The notes: generated by a model not told the origin, from the letters alone. A stretch of DNA of 6,482 nucleotides from Hyphomicrobiales bacterium (GCA_015655535.1 JAATEW010000122.1:1-6482), one strand, 5' to 3'; positions 1-5,638 are shown, counted from the stretch's first letter. Numbers and translations: made by a program.

Positions 1-56
1 ACCATTCCGCGCGCGCCTGGCTCAGCGTTTTCCTGGAGCGGTGGCTCGAAGGCTGA
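1..56 (+). CDS. C-terminal tail of an unidentified + strand gene (partial)
   Basis: Reading from base 3, the + strand stays open for 17 codons, giving HSARAWLSVFLERWLEG, and ends in TGA at 54-56. That stop lies only 7 bases from the stop of the convergent transglycosylase gene, which is a normal tail-to-tail arrangement. The peptide is amphipathic and helix-like, with no motif I can assign to a family. Only the tail is visible, so neither function nor reading frame is proven. The other two + frames are also open across these 56 bases, so the choice rests on the well-placed stop. Confidence 0.4.
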   Translation, partial: HSARAWLSVFLERWLEG

Positions 57-63
57 ACGCTGG

Positions 64-900
64 CTACTGCCCGCCGGTGAGCTGCTGGGCGAAATAGGCG
101 ACCGTCTTGGTGTAGACTTGCGATGCGTTCCATTGCAGCAGCACTTGGAAATTGGCGGTGCCTTCGCCCCATGGCTGGCCCTTTTGCCAGCCGTAGCCTT
201 TCAGATAATTGGCGGTCGAGGCGAGCACGTCGGGCACGCTGCGGATCAGATCGCGGTGGCCGTTGCCCTCGTAGTCGACGGCGAATTTGAGATAGGACGA
301 GGGCATGAATTGCGTCTGGCCGATTTCGCCGGCCCAGGCGCCACGCATGGCGGCGGGCGTCAGGTCGCCGCGTTCGACGAGACGCAAGGCGTCGAACAAT
401 TCCGCCTTGAACATATCAGGGCGGCGGCAATCATAGGCCAACGTCGCGATCGATCTGATGGTGTCGAAATTGCCGCTGACCGCGCCGAAATCGGTTTCCA
501 ATCCCCAGACCGCGACGATGATCGCCGGGGGTACGCCATATTGCTGCTCGATACGGTCGAACGTGTCGGCATATTGTTTCATGAGCAAGGAGCCCTTGCG
601 GAGCCGGTCCTTATTGATCATGCGGCCGGAGAATTGCTCGAAGCTTTGATCGAAAACGCGCTGACCATGATCGTGCGAGACGACGCTTGGATCGTAGGTC
701 ACGGCGTTGAGACCGGCGCTGATCGCGCTTTCGGAAATACCCTGGGCGGCGGCTTCTTTTTTGATGTCGCGGAGCCACGCATCGAAGCCCAACGGATCAT
801 GACATGGCGCCGCGAAAGCCCTGCCGCCGATGAGGCCTAGCAAGGACATGCCGATAAAAAGACCTGTCCAAAGAGCCAGCCGATGTTTGGGCTTCCGCAT
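64..900 (-). CDS. Periplasmic lytic murein transglycosylase, MltB-like (SLT_2 family)
   Basis: Predicted to cleave the MurNAc-GlcNAc bond of peptidoglycan non-hydrolytically, leaving 1,6-anhydro-MurNAc ends, and to act in the periplasm in wall turnover. The 278-residue protein starts with a basic, then hydrophobic signal peptide, with likely cleavage after AFA near residue 30. Cys33 is preceded by AAP, which is not a lipobox, so it is probably soluble rather than a lipoprotein like E. coli MltB. The MltB-type motif VWGLETDFG holds the likely catalytic Glu135. GEIGQTQFMPSSY (about 191-203) and DYEGNGHRDL (about 209-218) are further family signatures, and the C-terminal WNASQVYTKTVAYFA stretch is also typical. 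Cys33 and Cys158 are the only cysteines I see and could form a disulfide. An in-frame ATG at 966 exists, but it lacks a Shine-Dalgarno sequence and would bury the signal peptide. The gene converges with the partial gene to its left. The family call is firm; the exact paralogue is not. Confidence 0.93.
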   Translation of the reverse strand: MRKPKHRLALWTGLFIGMSLLGLIGGRAFAAPCHDPLGFDAWLRDIKKEAAAQGISESAISAGLNAVTYDPSVVSHDHGQRVFDQSFEQFSGRMINKDRLRKGSLLMKQYADTFDRIEQQYGVPPAIIVAVWGLETDFGAVSGNFDTIRSIATLAYDCRRPDMFKAELFDALRLVERGDLTPAAMRGAWAGEIGQTQFMPSSYLKFAVDYEGNGHRDLIRSVPDVLASTANYLKGYGWQKGQPWGEGTANFQVLLQWNASQVYTKTVAYFAQQLTGGQ

Positions 901-908
901 CGCATATA

Positions 909-914
909 CTCCGT
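909..914 (-). promoter_or_regulatory. Ribosome binding site fixing the transglycosylase start
   Basis: ACGGAG on the - strand lies 8 bases before the ATG at 900. It supports this start over the upstream in-frame ATG at 966, which has only a pyrimidine-rich stretch before it. Confidence 0.75.
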
Positions 915-1163
915 TGAATCTTTGTATCGTAAAAGCGCCGGTTCTCGCCGGTGATGAATAAGCCATCGCATAGCCGGAAGAAACTGTGACGATTTCCTGT
1001 CATACGGACGCCGGAATTGAGTCGTTTCGCAAAGGAACTTGCGCGGCGCCGGTGCATAACAGGCGCGACCTTGACTGTTTCGTGAAAATCCTGAGCGGCG
1101 GCGCAGCCTGCTTCAAAGCATCGTGATTTCACCGAACTAGACAAAAATCATTGGTGTTTTAGG

Positions 1164-1175
1164 CGTTTCGAAACG
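1164..1175. repeat. Perfect 12-bp palindrome CGTTTCGAAACG
   Basis: The 12 bases read the same on both strands and sit about 265 bp upstream of the transglycosylase start. A dyad of this length can be a repressor operator, but I cannot match it to a named regulator. Related TTTCG half-sites occur nearby, around 1025 and 1078. Confidence 0.4.
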
Positions 1176-1361
1176 GCGAATTTGTCTCTCAAAAGTCACA
1201 CAACGGCTGAGAACGCCGGCAACCGCAATTTCAAAATGGCAAAGTTCGCAGAACGAATTATCGTTGGCTCAGATAGAGTCGTTGATCGGATTTTGATTCC
1301 CACGACATTCGGTCGGCACACGGCGCTATCGCATCAGTTACCCACGACTGCACGACTTCAG

Positions 1362-1391
1362 CGCCGAACCTCATCCGTTCGGCGTTTTTTT
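1362..1391 (+). terminator. Strong intrinsic terminator on + strand with no + gene before it
   Basis: CGCCGAAC (1362-1369) pairs perfectly with GTTCGGCG (1377-1384) across a 7-base loop and is followed at once by seven T. This is a textbook Rho-independent terminator on the + strand. On the - strand the T-run becomes an A-run before the stem, so it is not the natural terminator for cfa, which ends at 1432. No + strand protein gene lies to the left within the window's gap. Confidence 0.8.
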
Positions 1392-1431
1392 GTGCCTGTT
1401 TTTGAGCCTGGACGAATTTGTTCCAGCGTGT

Positions 1432-2670
1432 TCATTCGCCTGCCATACGCCATTGGGGCGTCGGCGAGTCGATCTCTTTCAAACTGGTTTCCGCGGCGTC
1501 GATATAGTCGCGCGTCAGCGGCACGCTATCCAGGGCTTTGGCGAGCTGGATCTGGAACACGACCTGGCCTTCGTAGCGGAAGGTTGCTTCCGAGCCGGCA
1601 AGGTAAAATTCCCACATCCGGCAGAAACGTTCATCGTAAAGCGCCTTGGCTTCGTCCCGCCTCGCCTGAAACCGCTCGCGCCATGCGCGAAGCGTTTCCG
1701 CATAATGCAGGCGCAGAATTTCTACATCGGTCACGATGAGGCCGGACCGTTCGATCGCGGGCATGATCTCGGAAAGCGCCGGAAGATAGCCGCCCGGAAA
1801 AATATATTTCTCGATCCAAGGATTGGTCGCGAAAGGTTCGGTCGAGCGTCCGATCGTATGGACGAGGGCGACGCCTTTTGCGTCGAGCAGCCTGGCGATC
1901 CCGGCGAAATAAGCATCATAATAATCGCGTCCGACATGTTCGAACATGCCGACCGAGACGATGCGATCGAAATGCGCGTCGAGATCGCGATAGTCTTGCC
2001 GTTGGAACCTCACTCTCTCGGCGAGCCCGGCGTCTTTGGCGCGGCCTTGCGCGATGGCGAGCTGCTCCTTCGACAAGGTGATGCCGGTCACGTCCGCGCC
2101 GCAGATGCGCGCGAGATAGAGCCCAAGCCCGCCCCAGCCGCTACCGATGTCGAGCACGCTTTGACCGGGTTCGATGAGGAGCTTCGCTGCGATGTGACGT
2201 TTCTTGGCCAATTGCGCCTGGTCGAGATCATCGCCCGGATGTTCGCAATAGGCGCAGGAATATTGCCGGTCGGAATCAAGAAAGAGACCGTAAAGCCGGC
2301 TATCCAGATCATAATGATGCGCGACATTGCGCAGCGATCGCCGCGCATCATTGCGGGTCGGGCGCCGCAGCCATTTCGCTCGGAGCCTTTGCAGGAAATG
2401 CATCCAACGCGGCTGATGATCGTAATTGCGCGCGGCAAGGGCGAGCACGTCGTAGATCGTGCCCTTCGTCACGTCGACGCGGCCGTCCATGAATAATTCG
2501 CCGAAGGCCAACTCGGGCGTGAGCATGAATTTGAATTGGCCTCGGACATCGTTGAACCGGATCCCGATCAAATCGCCGGAGCTGTCGCCGACTTCGAATG
2601 TTTCACCATTCGCGGTTTCGACTTCGATACGGCCTTGTCTGATGAAGGCCGAGAGAAACGATCGGAGCAT
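1432..2670 (-). CDS. cfa: Cyclopropane-fatty-acyl-phospholipid synthase
   Basis: Transfers the S-adenosylmethionine methyl group to the cis double bond of acyl chains in existing phospholipids, making cyclopropane fatty acids at the inner face of the cytoplasmic membrane, typically in stationary phase or under acid stress. The 412-residue product has an N-terminal domain (about 1-110), then the methyltransferase. YSCAY places Cys139 as in E. coli Cfa. VLDIGSGWGG (172-181) is the SAM glycine-rich loop, FEHVG (243-247) carries Glu244, HTIG carries His271, YIFPGG is at 289-294, and LHYAETL carries Tyr323. By recall these match the E. coli active-site residues C139, E239, H266 and Y317 with a constant small offset. 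An ATG at 2748 is in frame, but it has no Shine-Dalgarno and adds a basic N-terminus unlike the family. The gene is divergent from the secreted glycine-rich gene at 2898. Family assignment is secure. Confidence 0.96.
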   Translation of the reverse strand: MLRSFLSAFIRQGRIEVETANGETFEVGDSSGDLIGIRFNDVRGQFKFMLTPELAFGELFMDGRVDVTKGTIYDVLALAARNYDHQPRWMHFLQRLRAKWLRRPTRNDARRSLRNVAHHYDLDSRLYGLFLDSDRQYSCAYCEHPGDDLDQAQLAKKRHIAAKLLIEPGQSVLDIGSGWGGLGLYLARICGADVTGITLSKEQLAIAQGRAKDAGLAERVRFQRQDYRDLDAHFDRIVSVGMFEHVGRDYYDAYFAGIARLLDAKGVALVHTIGRSTEPFATNPWIEKYIFPGGYLPALSEIMPAIERSGLIVTDVEILRLHYAETLRAWRERFQARRDEAKALYDERFCRMWEFYLAGSEATFRYEGQVVFQIQLAKALDSVPLTRDYIDAAETSLKEIDSPTPQWRMAGE

Positions 2671-2678
2671 GACCGGAA

Positions 2679-2683
2679 TCCCT
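2679..2683 (-). promoter_or_regulatory. Ribosome binding site fixing the cfa start
   Basis: AGGGA on the - strand stands 8 bases before the ATG at 2670. The in-frame candidate starts farther upstream have nothing comparable, so the 412-residue product is preferred over 438 residues. Confidence 0.65.
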
Positions 2684-2808
2684 GTTTTAGAATTCACGAT
2701 GGCGTGACGGCGCATTAACCGAGGATGCGAAAGCCTGAGCCTTTTCATGGTGAATTAGATGGGCTGGCCGAGCGCGGTTACAATATTTCACCTTTGCGTT
2801 ACAGCCCT

Positions 2809-2837
2809 TTGATAACGCTCAAGGCGCGCGTTAGTTC
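2809..2837 (+). promoter_or_regulatory. Weak candidate promoter for the first glycine-rich gene
   Basis: TTGATA (2809-2814), a good -35 match, is followed after 17 bases by TAGTTC (2832-2837), a poor -10. It lies in the 227-bp divergent region between cfa and the gene at 2898, which must contain promoters for both. I see no convincing - strand promoter for cfa here. The call is tentative because only the -35 half is strong. Confidence 0.25.
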
Positions 2838-2883
2838 ATCCGTGCGACACTCACGTCAGCGCGCCGAATTGCCGGAGCGAAAT

Positions 2884-2889
2884 GGAGGA
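2884..2889 (+). promoter_or_regulatory. Ribosome binding site fixing the start at 2898
   Basis: GGAGGA is a near-perfect Shine-Dalgarno, 8 bases before the ATG at 2898. It overlaps another in-frame ATG at 2889, which therefore cannot use it. This favours the start that places MRR at the front of the signal peptide, matching the sister gene at 3864. Confidence 0.85.
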
Positions 2890-2897
2890 TGGAAATA

Positions 2898-3350
2898 ATG
2901 AGACGTATTGCAGCCATAACGCTTTCGGTCGCGGCTCTTCTCGCTGCTGGAGCCTATTCATCGGAGGCCTTCGCTTTTGGACGCGGCGGCTTCGGCGGCG
3001 GCCATTTTGGAGGCGGTCATTTTGGCGGTTTCGGACATGGATTCGGCGGCGGTCACTTCGGCGGATTTGGTGGACGTGGATTCGCCGGCCGTGGCTTTCG
3101 CGGTTTTGGCTTCGGCGGCCTCGGCTACGGCCTATATGACGGCGGCTGGGATTATCCCGATTACGGCTATGACTATGGGTATGGATATCCCTACGGCTAC
3201 CCCTATGGCCCTTATGGTTATCCTTATGGCCAGGGCGTCTACTACAGCCAGGGTTACGCAGCTCCGGTGATCGTTAGAGCCGGCCATGCCTTAGGTCGGC
3301 ACCACCATCATTATCATCATCGGAAATCGCACAAATCTTCGGCGAAGTGA
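2898..3350 (+). CDS. Secreted glycine/tyrosine-rich low-complexity protein with His-rich tail
   Basis: I do not recognise a characterised family. The 150-residue product has a clear signal peptide (MRRIAAITLSVAALLAAG..., likely cut after AFA at residue 26), so it should be exported. The mature protein has three zones. Residues 27-78 are Gly/Phe/His-rich repeats such as GGGHFGG and GGFG. Residues 79-121 are Tyr/Gly/Pro-rich with repeated GYPYG and YDYGYG. Residues 122-150 form a basic tail with HHHHYHH at 135-141, and other His and Lys around it. No cysteine, lipobox or enzyme motif is present. It stands alone between divergent cfa and its own strong terminator. The similar signal peptide and glycine-rich design of the gene at 3864 suggest related exported envelope proteins. 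A structural, metal-binding or surface-adhesive role is possible, but this is inference only. Confidence 0.88.
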   Translation: MRRIAAITLSVAALLAAGAYSSEAFAFGRGGFGGGHFGGGHFGGFGHGFGGGHFGGFGGRGFAGRGFRGFGFGGLGYGLYDGGWDYPDYGYDYGYGYPYGYPYGPYGYPYGQGVYYSQGYAAPVIVRAGHALGRHHHHYHHRKSHKSSAK

Positions 3351-3385
3351 AATAGGGCATATGCCCCGGAAACCTGTTCTTGAAA

Positions 3386-3406
3386 CATGATCGGTTCCGG
3401 ATCGTG
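3386..3406 (+). repeat. Small hairpin, possible relic of the GCATGATC repeat
   Basis: CATGATC (3386-3392) can pair with GATCGTG (3400-3406) through seven pairs, one of them G-T, around the loop GGTTCCG. It contains the CATGATC core seen in the palindrome at 4413-4456. No T-run follows, so it is not a terminator by itself. Relationship to the larger repeat is speculative. Confidence 0.3.
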
Positions 3407-3427
3407 CCGTCATCGTGATCCAGCAGA

Positions 3428-3459
3428 GCCTCCGGCAATCGCGCCGGAGGCTTTTTTTT
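3428..3459 (+). terminator. Intrinsic terminator of the first glycine-rich gene
   Basis: GCCTCCGGC (3428-3436) pairs perfectly with GCCGGAGGC (3443-3451) across a 6-base loop and is followed by eight T. It lies 77 bp after the stop at 3350, so the first glycine-rich gene is transcribed separately from the second. Confidence 0.93.
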
Positions 3460-3565
3460 AATGTCGCTTTTAATGCCGCCTTGGCGCGGCGCCGAGATAT
3501 GCATATGCCCTCTTTCAAGAACGCCTCCAGTGTGAGCTGTTGCGCAGATCTCAATCCGAATGGGT

Positions 3566-3582
3566 TCTCAATGATATTGAGA
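3566..3582. repeat. Dyad TCTCAATGATATTGAGA
   Basis: Arms TCTCAA and TTGAGA are perfect inverted copies around TGATA. The A/T-rich dyad stands out from its GC-rich surroundings and looks like an operator for a dimeric regulator. It lies about 280 bp before the second glycine-rich gene. I cannot assign it to a named regulator. Confidence 0.4.
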
Positions 3583-3768
3583 TGTTCGATCGCGGCTGGG
3601 CGCAAAGCTCAAGCACGCTGAAACCTCTTTTCATCATCAACGGTTGGTTCGTAATCGTTCGACGATTTTAACGATCTTGACCATTGCGGGAGAGGCGCCG
3701 GCGCGCCTGACAATAGTGATGGAACTCCTCCTCCGGCGTCACGTTGCCCGAGTGGAAATTTCGACACC

Positions 3769-3797
3769 TTGACAACGATCTAAGTGAACGTTGGTTC
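3769..3797 (+). promoter_or_regulatory. Candidate promoter of the second glycine-rich gene
   Basis: A perfect -35 TTGACA, within CCTTGACA, is at 3769-3774. Seventeen bases on, TGGTTC (3792-3797) is a poor -10. Alphaproteobacterial housekeeping promoters often conserve the -35 (CTTGAC) better than the -10, so this is plausible. It would give a leader of about 60 bases before the ATG at 3864. Confidence 0.35.
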
Positions 3798-3850
3798 AGC
3801 GGTTGATGATCCAAAGTGAAGACAGACGCTGATTTTTTCAGCCTGGCAAC

Positions 3851-3856
3851 GAAGGA
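3851..3856 (+). promoter_or_regulatory. Ribosome binding site fixing the start at 3864
   Basis: GAAGGA lies 7 bases before the ATG at 3864. It decides against the in-frame ATG at 3816, which would place 16 polar residues before the signal peptide. Confidence 0.75.
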
Positions 3857-3863
3857 TGCAATC

Positions 3864-4412
3864 ATGAGACGTATCGGTGTTTTGGCGGTTTCGACCGCGG
3901 CGATTCTCGCGGCCGGAACACTTTCGGCGGACGCGTTCGGCGGACGTGGTTTTCACGGCGGTGGCTGGCATGGTGGCGGCTTCCACGGCGGTGGATGGCA
4001 TGGCGGCTGGGCCGCCGGCTGGCGCGGCGGCGGCTGGGGCAGCCGGGGGCTCGGATGGGGCCTGGCTGGGGCCGGTCTCGGATTGGGTCTGGCGACCGCC
4101 GGTCTCGGCTACGGTTATGGCGATTACGGCGACGATTATGGTTACGGCTATCCCGCCACCTATGGGTACGGCTACGGTGACTCCTCCGGCTATGGTTATG
4201 GCTCGCCGGGCGTGACTTACGCTCCGGCCTATACGGAGCAATATTCGGCTGCGCCGGTCTTGCAGACGGGCCGCAGCGCGGCGATTGGCGGCCTCGGCAA
4301 ATATTGCACGACGCCTGTCAAGAGCTGCCTGTTGTATAATCCTGCCGACATGGGCGATGGATGCTCTTGCAAGGTCGCTGGCGGCCGGGCACGCGGCAGC
4401 GTGACGCCATAA
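3864..4412 (+). CDS. Secreted glycine/tryptophan/histidine-rich protein with four-cysteine C-terminal module
   Basis: No characterised function is recognised. The 182-residue product has a signal peptide (MRRIGVLAVSTAAILAAGTLSADA, likely cut at residue 24) much like that of the gene at 2898. The mature protein runs through four zones. Residues 25-62 are a Gly/Trp/Phe/His repeat (HGGGWHGGGFHGGGWHGG). Residues 65-82 are small and hydrophobic (GLAGAGLGLGLATAGLG), resembling a glycine-zipper membrane segment. Residues 82-113 are Gly/Tyr/Asp-rich. Residues 140-182 are non-repetitive, with Cys148, Cys155, Cys167 and Cys169 in the pattern C-x6-C-x11-C-x-C. I recall similar cysteine-bearing tails on hypothetical exported proteins of Rhizobiales, but cannot verify this here. 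The cysteines could form two disulfides in the periplasm. The stop codon TAA touches the palindromic repeat at 4413. Envelope association is inferred; activity is unknown. Confidence 0.87.
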   Translation: MRRIGVLAVSTAAILAAGTLSADAFGGRGFHGGGWHGGGFHGGGWHGGWAAGWRGGGWGSRGLGWGLAGAGLGLGLATAGLGYGYGDYGDDYGYGYPATYGYGYGDSSGYGYGSPGVTYAPAYTEQYSAAPVLQTGRSAAIGGLGKYCTTPVKSCLLYNPADMGDGCSCKVAGGRARGSVTP

Positions 4413-4456
4413 GCATGATCCCGAAAAGTTGCAGACTTTTCGGACCAAGATCATGC
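4413..4456. repeat. Rhizobiales-type intergenic palindromic repeat
   Basis: Outer arms GCATGATC (4413-4420) and GATCATGC (4449-4456), and inner arms CCGAAAAGT (4421-4429) and ACTTTTCGG (4435-4443), are perfect inverted copies. They form a 17-bp stem with a 5-base loop and a 5-base bulge. I recall this GCATGATC-CCGAAAAG...CTTTTCGG...GATCATGC design as a very abundant intergenic element of rhizobial genomes. It starts immediately after the stop codon of the second glycine-rich gene and could shield the mRNA 3' end. A further GATCATGC at 4501-4508 suggests part of a second copy. Confidence 0.85.
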
Positions 4457-4543
4457 GTCTGAACGGCCTCTTAGAGCAGCATCGCGCCTCGACTTAAAGC
4501 GATCATGCTCGAAAGCTGAAAACGCGTTAGATTATTTTCATTG

Positions 4544-4574
4544 GCCCGCGGCGAGTCATCGCCGCGGGCTTTTT
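4544..4574 (+). terminator. Intrinsic terminator of the second glycine-rich gene
   Basis: GCCCGCGGCGA (4544-4554) pairs perfectly over 11 bases with TCGCCGCGGGC (4559-4569) across a GTCA loop, followed by five T. It ends + strand transcription about 130 bp after the stop at 4412. The same stem begins a few bases beyond the stop codon of the convergent epimerase gene, so it may also halt transcription from the right, although there is no T-run on that side. Confidence 0.85.
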
Positions 4575-5584
4575 CAAATGCCGTAATAGGCGCGATACCA
4601 GTCGACGAAGGCCGGCACGCCGGTGCTGAGCGGCGTCGATGGCCGGTATCCCGTCAGATGCGCGAGAAGATCGGTGTTGGCATAGGTTTCGGGAACGTCG
4701 CCCGGCTGCATGTCCATCAAATGGCGTTTGGCGCTGCGGCCGGTCGCCGCCTCGATGGCGCCGACGAAATCCGGTAGCGCGACTGGATGCCCGGCACCGA
4801 TGTTGACGACGCGCCAAGGTGCTTCCAGCGAAAGCGAATCGCCTTCCATTGTCTTTTCGCGTTGCGGTCCCGGCTCGGGCGGAATCACTGCCGAAAGACG
4901 CAAAATCGCCTCGGCGAGATCGTCGATAAAGGTAAAGTCGCGCCGCATGTCGCCGTGATTGTAGAGATCGATCGGCCGGTTCTCGAAGAGGGCCGACACG
5001 AATTTGTACAGCGCCATGTCTGGCCTGCCCCAGGGGCCGTAGACCGTGAAGAAACGCAGCATCGTCACCGGAATCGCGAATAGATGGGCATAGGCATGCG
5101 CCATCTCCTCATTGGCTTTTTTCGTCGCCGCATAAAGCGTCAGCGGATGGTCGGCGCGATCGACTTCCTTGAAGGGGATTGAGCGATTCGCGCCATAGAC
5201 CGAGGAGGTCGAGGCCAAAAGCGCATGGCGCGGCGGGGCGTGGCGCATACATTCGAGAAGGTTGAAGGTGCCGCTGAGATTGGCGTCGACATAGGCGCGC
5301 GGATTGTCGAGGCTATAGCGCACGCCCGCCTGCGCCGCGAAATGAAACACGAGGTCGAACCCCGCGCCATAGGCGCCCTGCAGCGCAGCCATATCCTCGA
5401 GCATGAGCCGATGGGGGTGAAATCCCGGCTTGCCGGCGAGGAGTGCCTGGCGCCGCTCCTTGAGGGTGAGATCGTAATAGGGCGTAAACCCATCGATGCC
5501 GGTGACGTCATGGCCTTCGTCAAGAAGCCGCCGCGCGACGTGGAAACCGATGAAACCGGCCGTTCCGGTCACGAGAATGTGCAT
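4574..5584 (-). CDS. NAD-dependent nucleotide-sugar epimerase, probably UDP-glucuronate 4-epimerase
   Basis: Extended short-chain dehydrogenase/reductase of the UDP-sugar epimerase family; rhizobial LpsL is the likely relative. It would convert UDP-glucuronate to UDP-galacturonate in the cytoplasm, using bound NAD, for lipopolysaccharide or capsule. The 336-residue product opens with MHILVTGTAGFIG, whose Gly7-x2-Gly10-x2-Gly13 is the Rossmann NAD loop. FHFAAQAGVRYS (80-91), STSSVYG (125-131), the catalytic YAATK pair Tyr151/Lys155, and RFFTVYGPWGRPDMA (177-191) follow in family order. YYDLTLKERR (36-45) and GPWGRPDMA favour glucuronate epimerase over GalE. The ATG at 5584 is chosen because the nucleotide-binding strand begins there; GGAG lies 13 bases upstream, which is rather far. 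A GTG at 5614 would add ten residues without a better signal. Substrate is inferred from motifs; another 4-epimerase or a dehydratase is less likely. Confidence 0.9.
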   Translation of the reverse strand: MHILVTGTAGFIGFHVARRLLDEGHDVTGIDGFTPYYDLTLKERRQALLAGKPGFHPHRLMLEDMAALQGAYGAGFDLVFHFAAQAGVRYSLDNPRAYVDANLSGTFNLLECMRHAPPRHALLASTSSVYGANRSIPFKEVDRADHPLTLYAATKKANEEMAHAYAHLFAIPVTMLRFFTVYGPWGRPDMALYKFVSALFENRPIDLYNHGDMRRDFTFIDDLAEAILRLSAVIPPEPGPQREKTMEGDSLSLEAPWRVVNIGAGHPVALPDFVGAIEAATGRSAKRHLMDMQPGDVPETYANTDLLAHLTGYRPSTPLSTGVPAFVDWYRAYYGI

Positions 5585-5638
5585 GGGTTTGGAATTGCTC
5601 CAGATCAAAGGCACGATAGATGAAACATGTCAGAAAAA

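Larger units (their letters stand above)
901..1431. other. 531-bp gene-free gap between cfa and the transglycosylase gene
   Basis: Open frames here have no recognisable protein character and run into neighbouring genes or through the hairpin at 1362-1391, so I read the gap as non-coding. It should hold the - strand promoter for the transglycosylase gene, but no convincing -35/-10 pair is visible. It also contains a perfect 12-bp palindrome (1164-1175), two copies of CCCACGAC (1299-1306 and 1341-1348) with another CACGAC at 1351-1356, and a + strand terminator. Together these allow, but do not prove, a small + strand RNA ending near 1391. No clear terminator follows cfa on the - strand: the hairpin there has no T-run on that side. 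Confidence 0.5.
3460..3863. other. About 400-bp gap between the two glycine-rich genes
   Basis: Short open frames here have no Shine-Dalgarno, no family resemblance and no sensible ends, so I see no protein gene. The gap contains a 17-base dyad (3566-3582), a GC-rich GGCGCCGGCGCGCC stretch near 3695, and a candidate promoter (3769-3797). It is long for a simple promoter region, so a degraded gene or an unrecognised small RNA is possible, but I find no direct support for either. Confidence 0.5.

Noticed and set aside
23..62. Inverted repeat CAGCGTT...AACGCTG between the convergent genes at the left edge
   Set aside because: The arms are 7 bases with a 26-base gap and no T-run on either side, too weak to call a terminator.
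118..840. Long + strand open frame opposite the transglycosylase gene
   Set aside because: Its product lacks any family resemblance, and it mirrors a well-supported gene in GC-rich DNA, where antisense frames often stay open by codon bias.
1261..1312. tRNA-like stretch (GGCTCAGATAGAG followed by GTTGA and TTGATTCCCAC)
   Set aside because: It resembles D-arm and anticodon-arm text, but the acceptor stem does not pair, the T-loop lacks TTCRA, and the spacing is wrong. Probably chance.
1182..1739. Open frame starting in the cfa-transglycosylase gap
   Set aside because: It begins with TTG, crosses the intrinsic terminator at 1362-1391 and runs antisense into cfa. Composition is arginine/serine-rich without domains.
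1390..2496. 368-codon + strand open frame opposite cfa
   Set aside because: It has no Shine-Dalgarno or recognisable motif, and the cfa frame carries every expected catalytic landmark, so this is an antisense shadow.
2979..3260. Possible CRISPR or tandem DNA repeat array
   Set aside because: The repetition is at protein level (Gly/Phe/His and Tyr/Gly/Pro codons) with degenerate DNA units and no spacers, so it is coding low complexity.
3668..3865. Short - strand open frame before the second glycine-rich gene
   Set aside because: It has no ribosome binding site and overlaps the start of the well-supported + strand gene.
3780..4454. Long - strand open frame opposite the second glycine-rich gene
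   Set aside because: Its Ala/Val/Pro-rich product is what the complement of Gly-rich codons gives. It has no start signal and includes the palindromic repeat.
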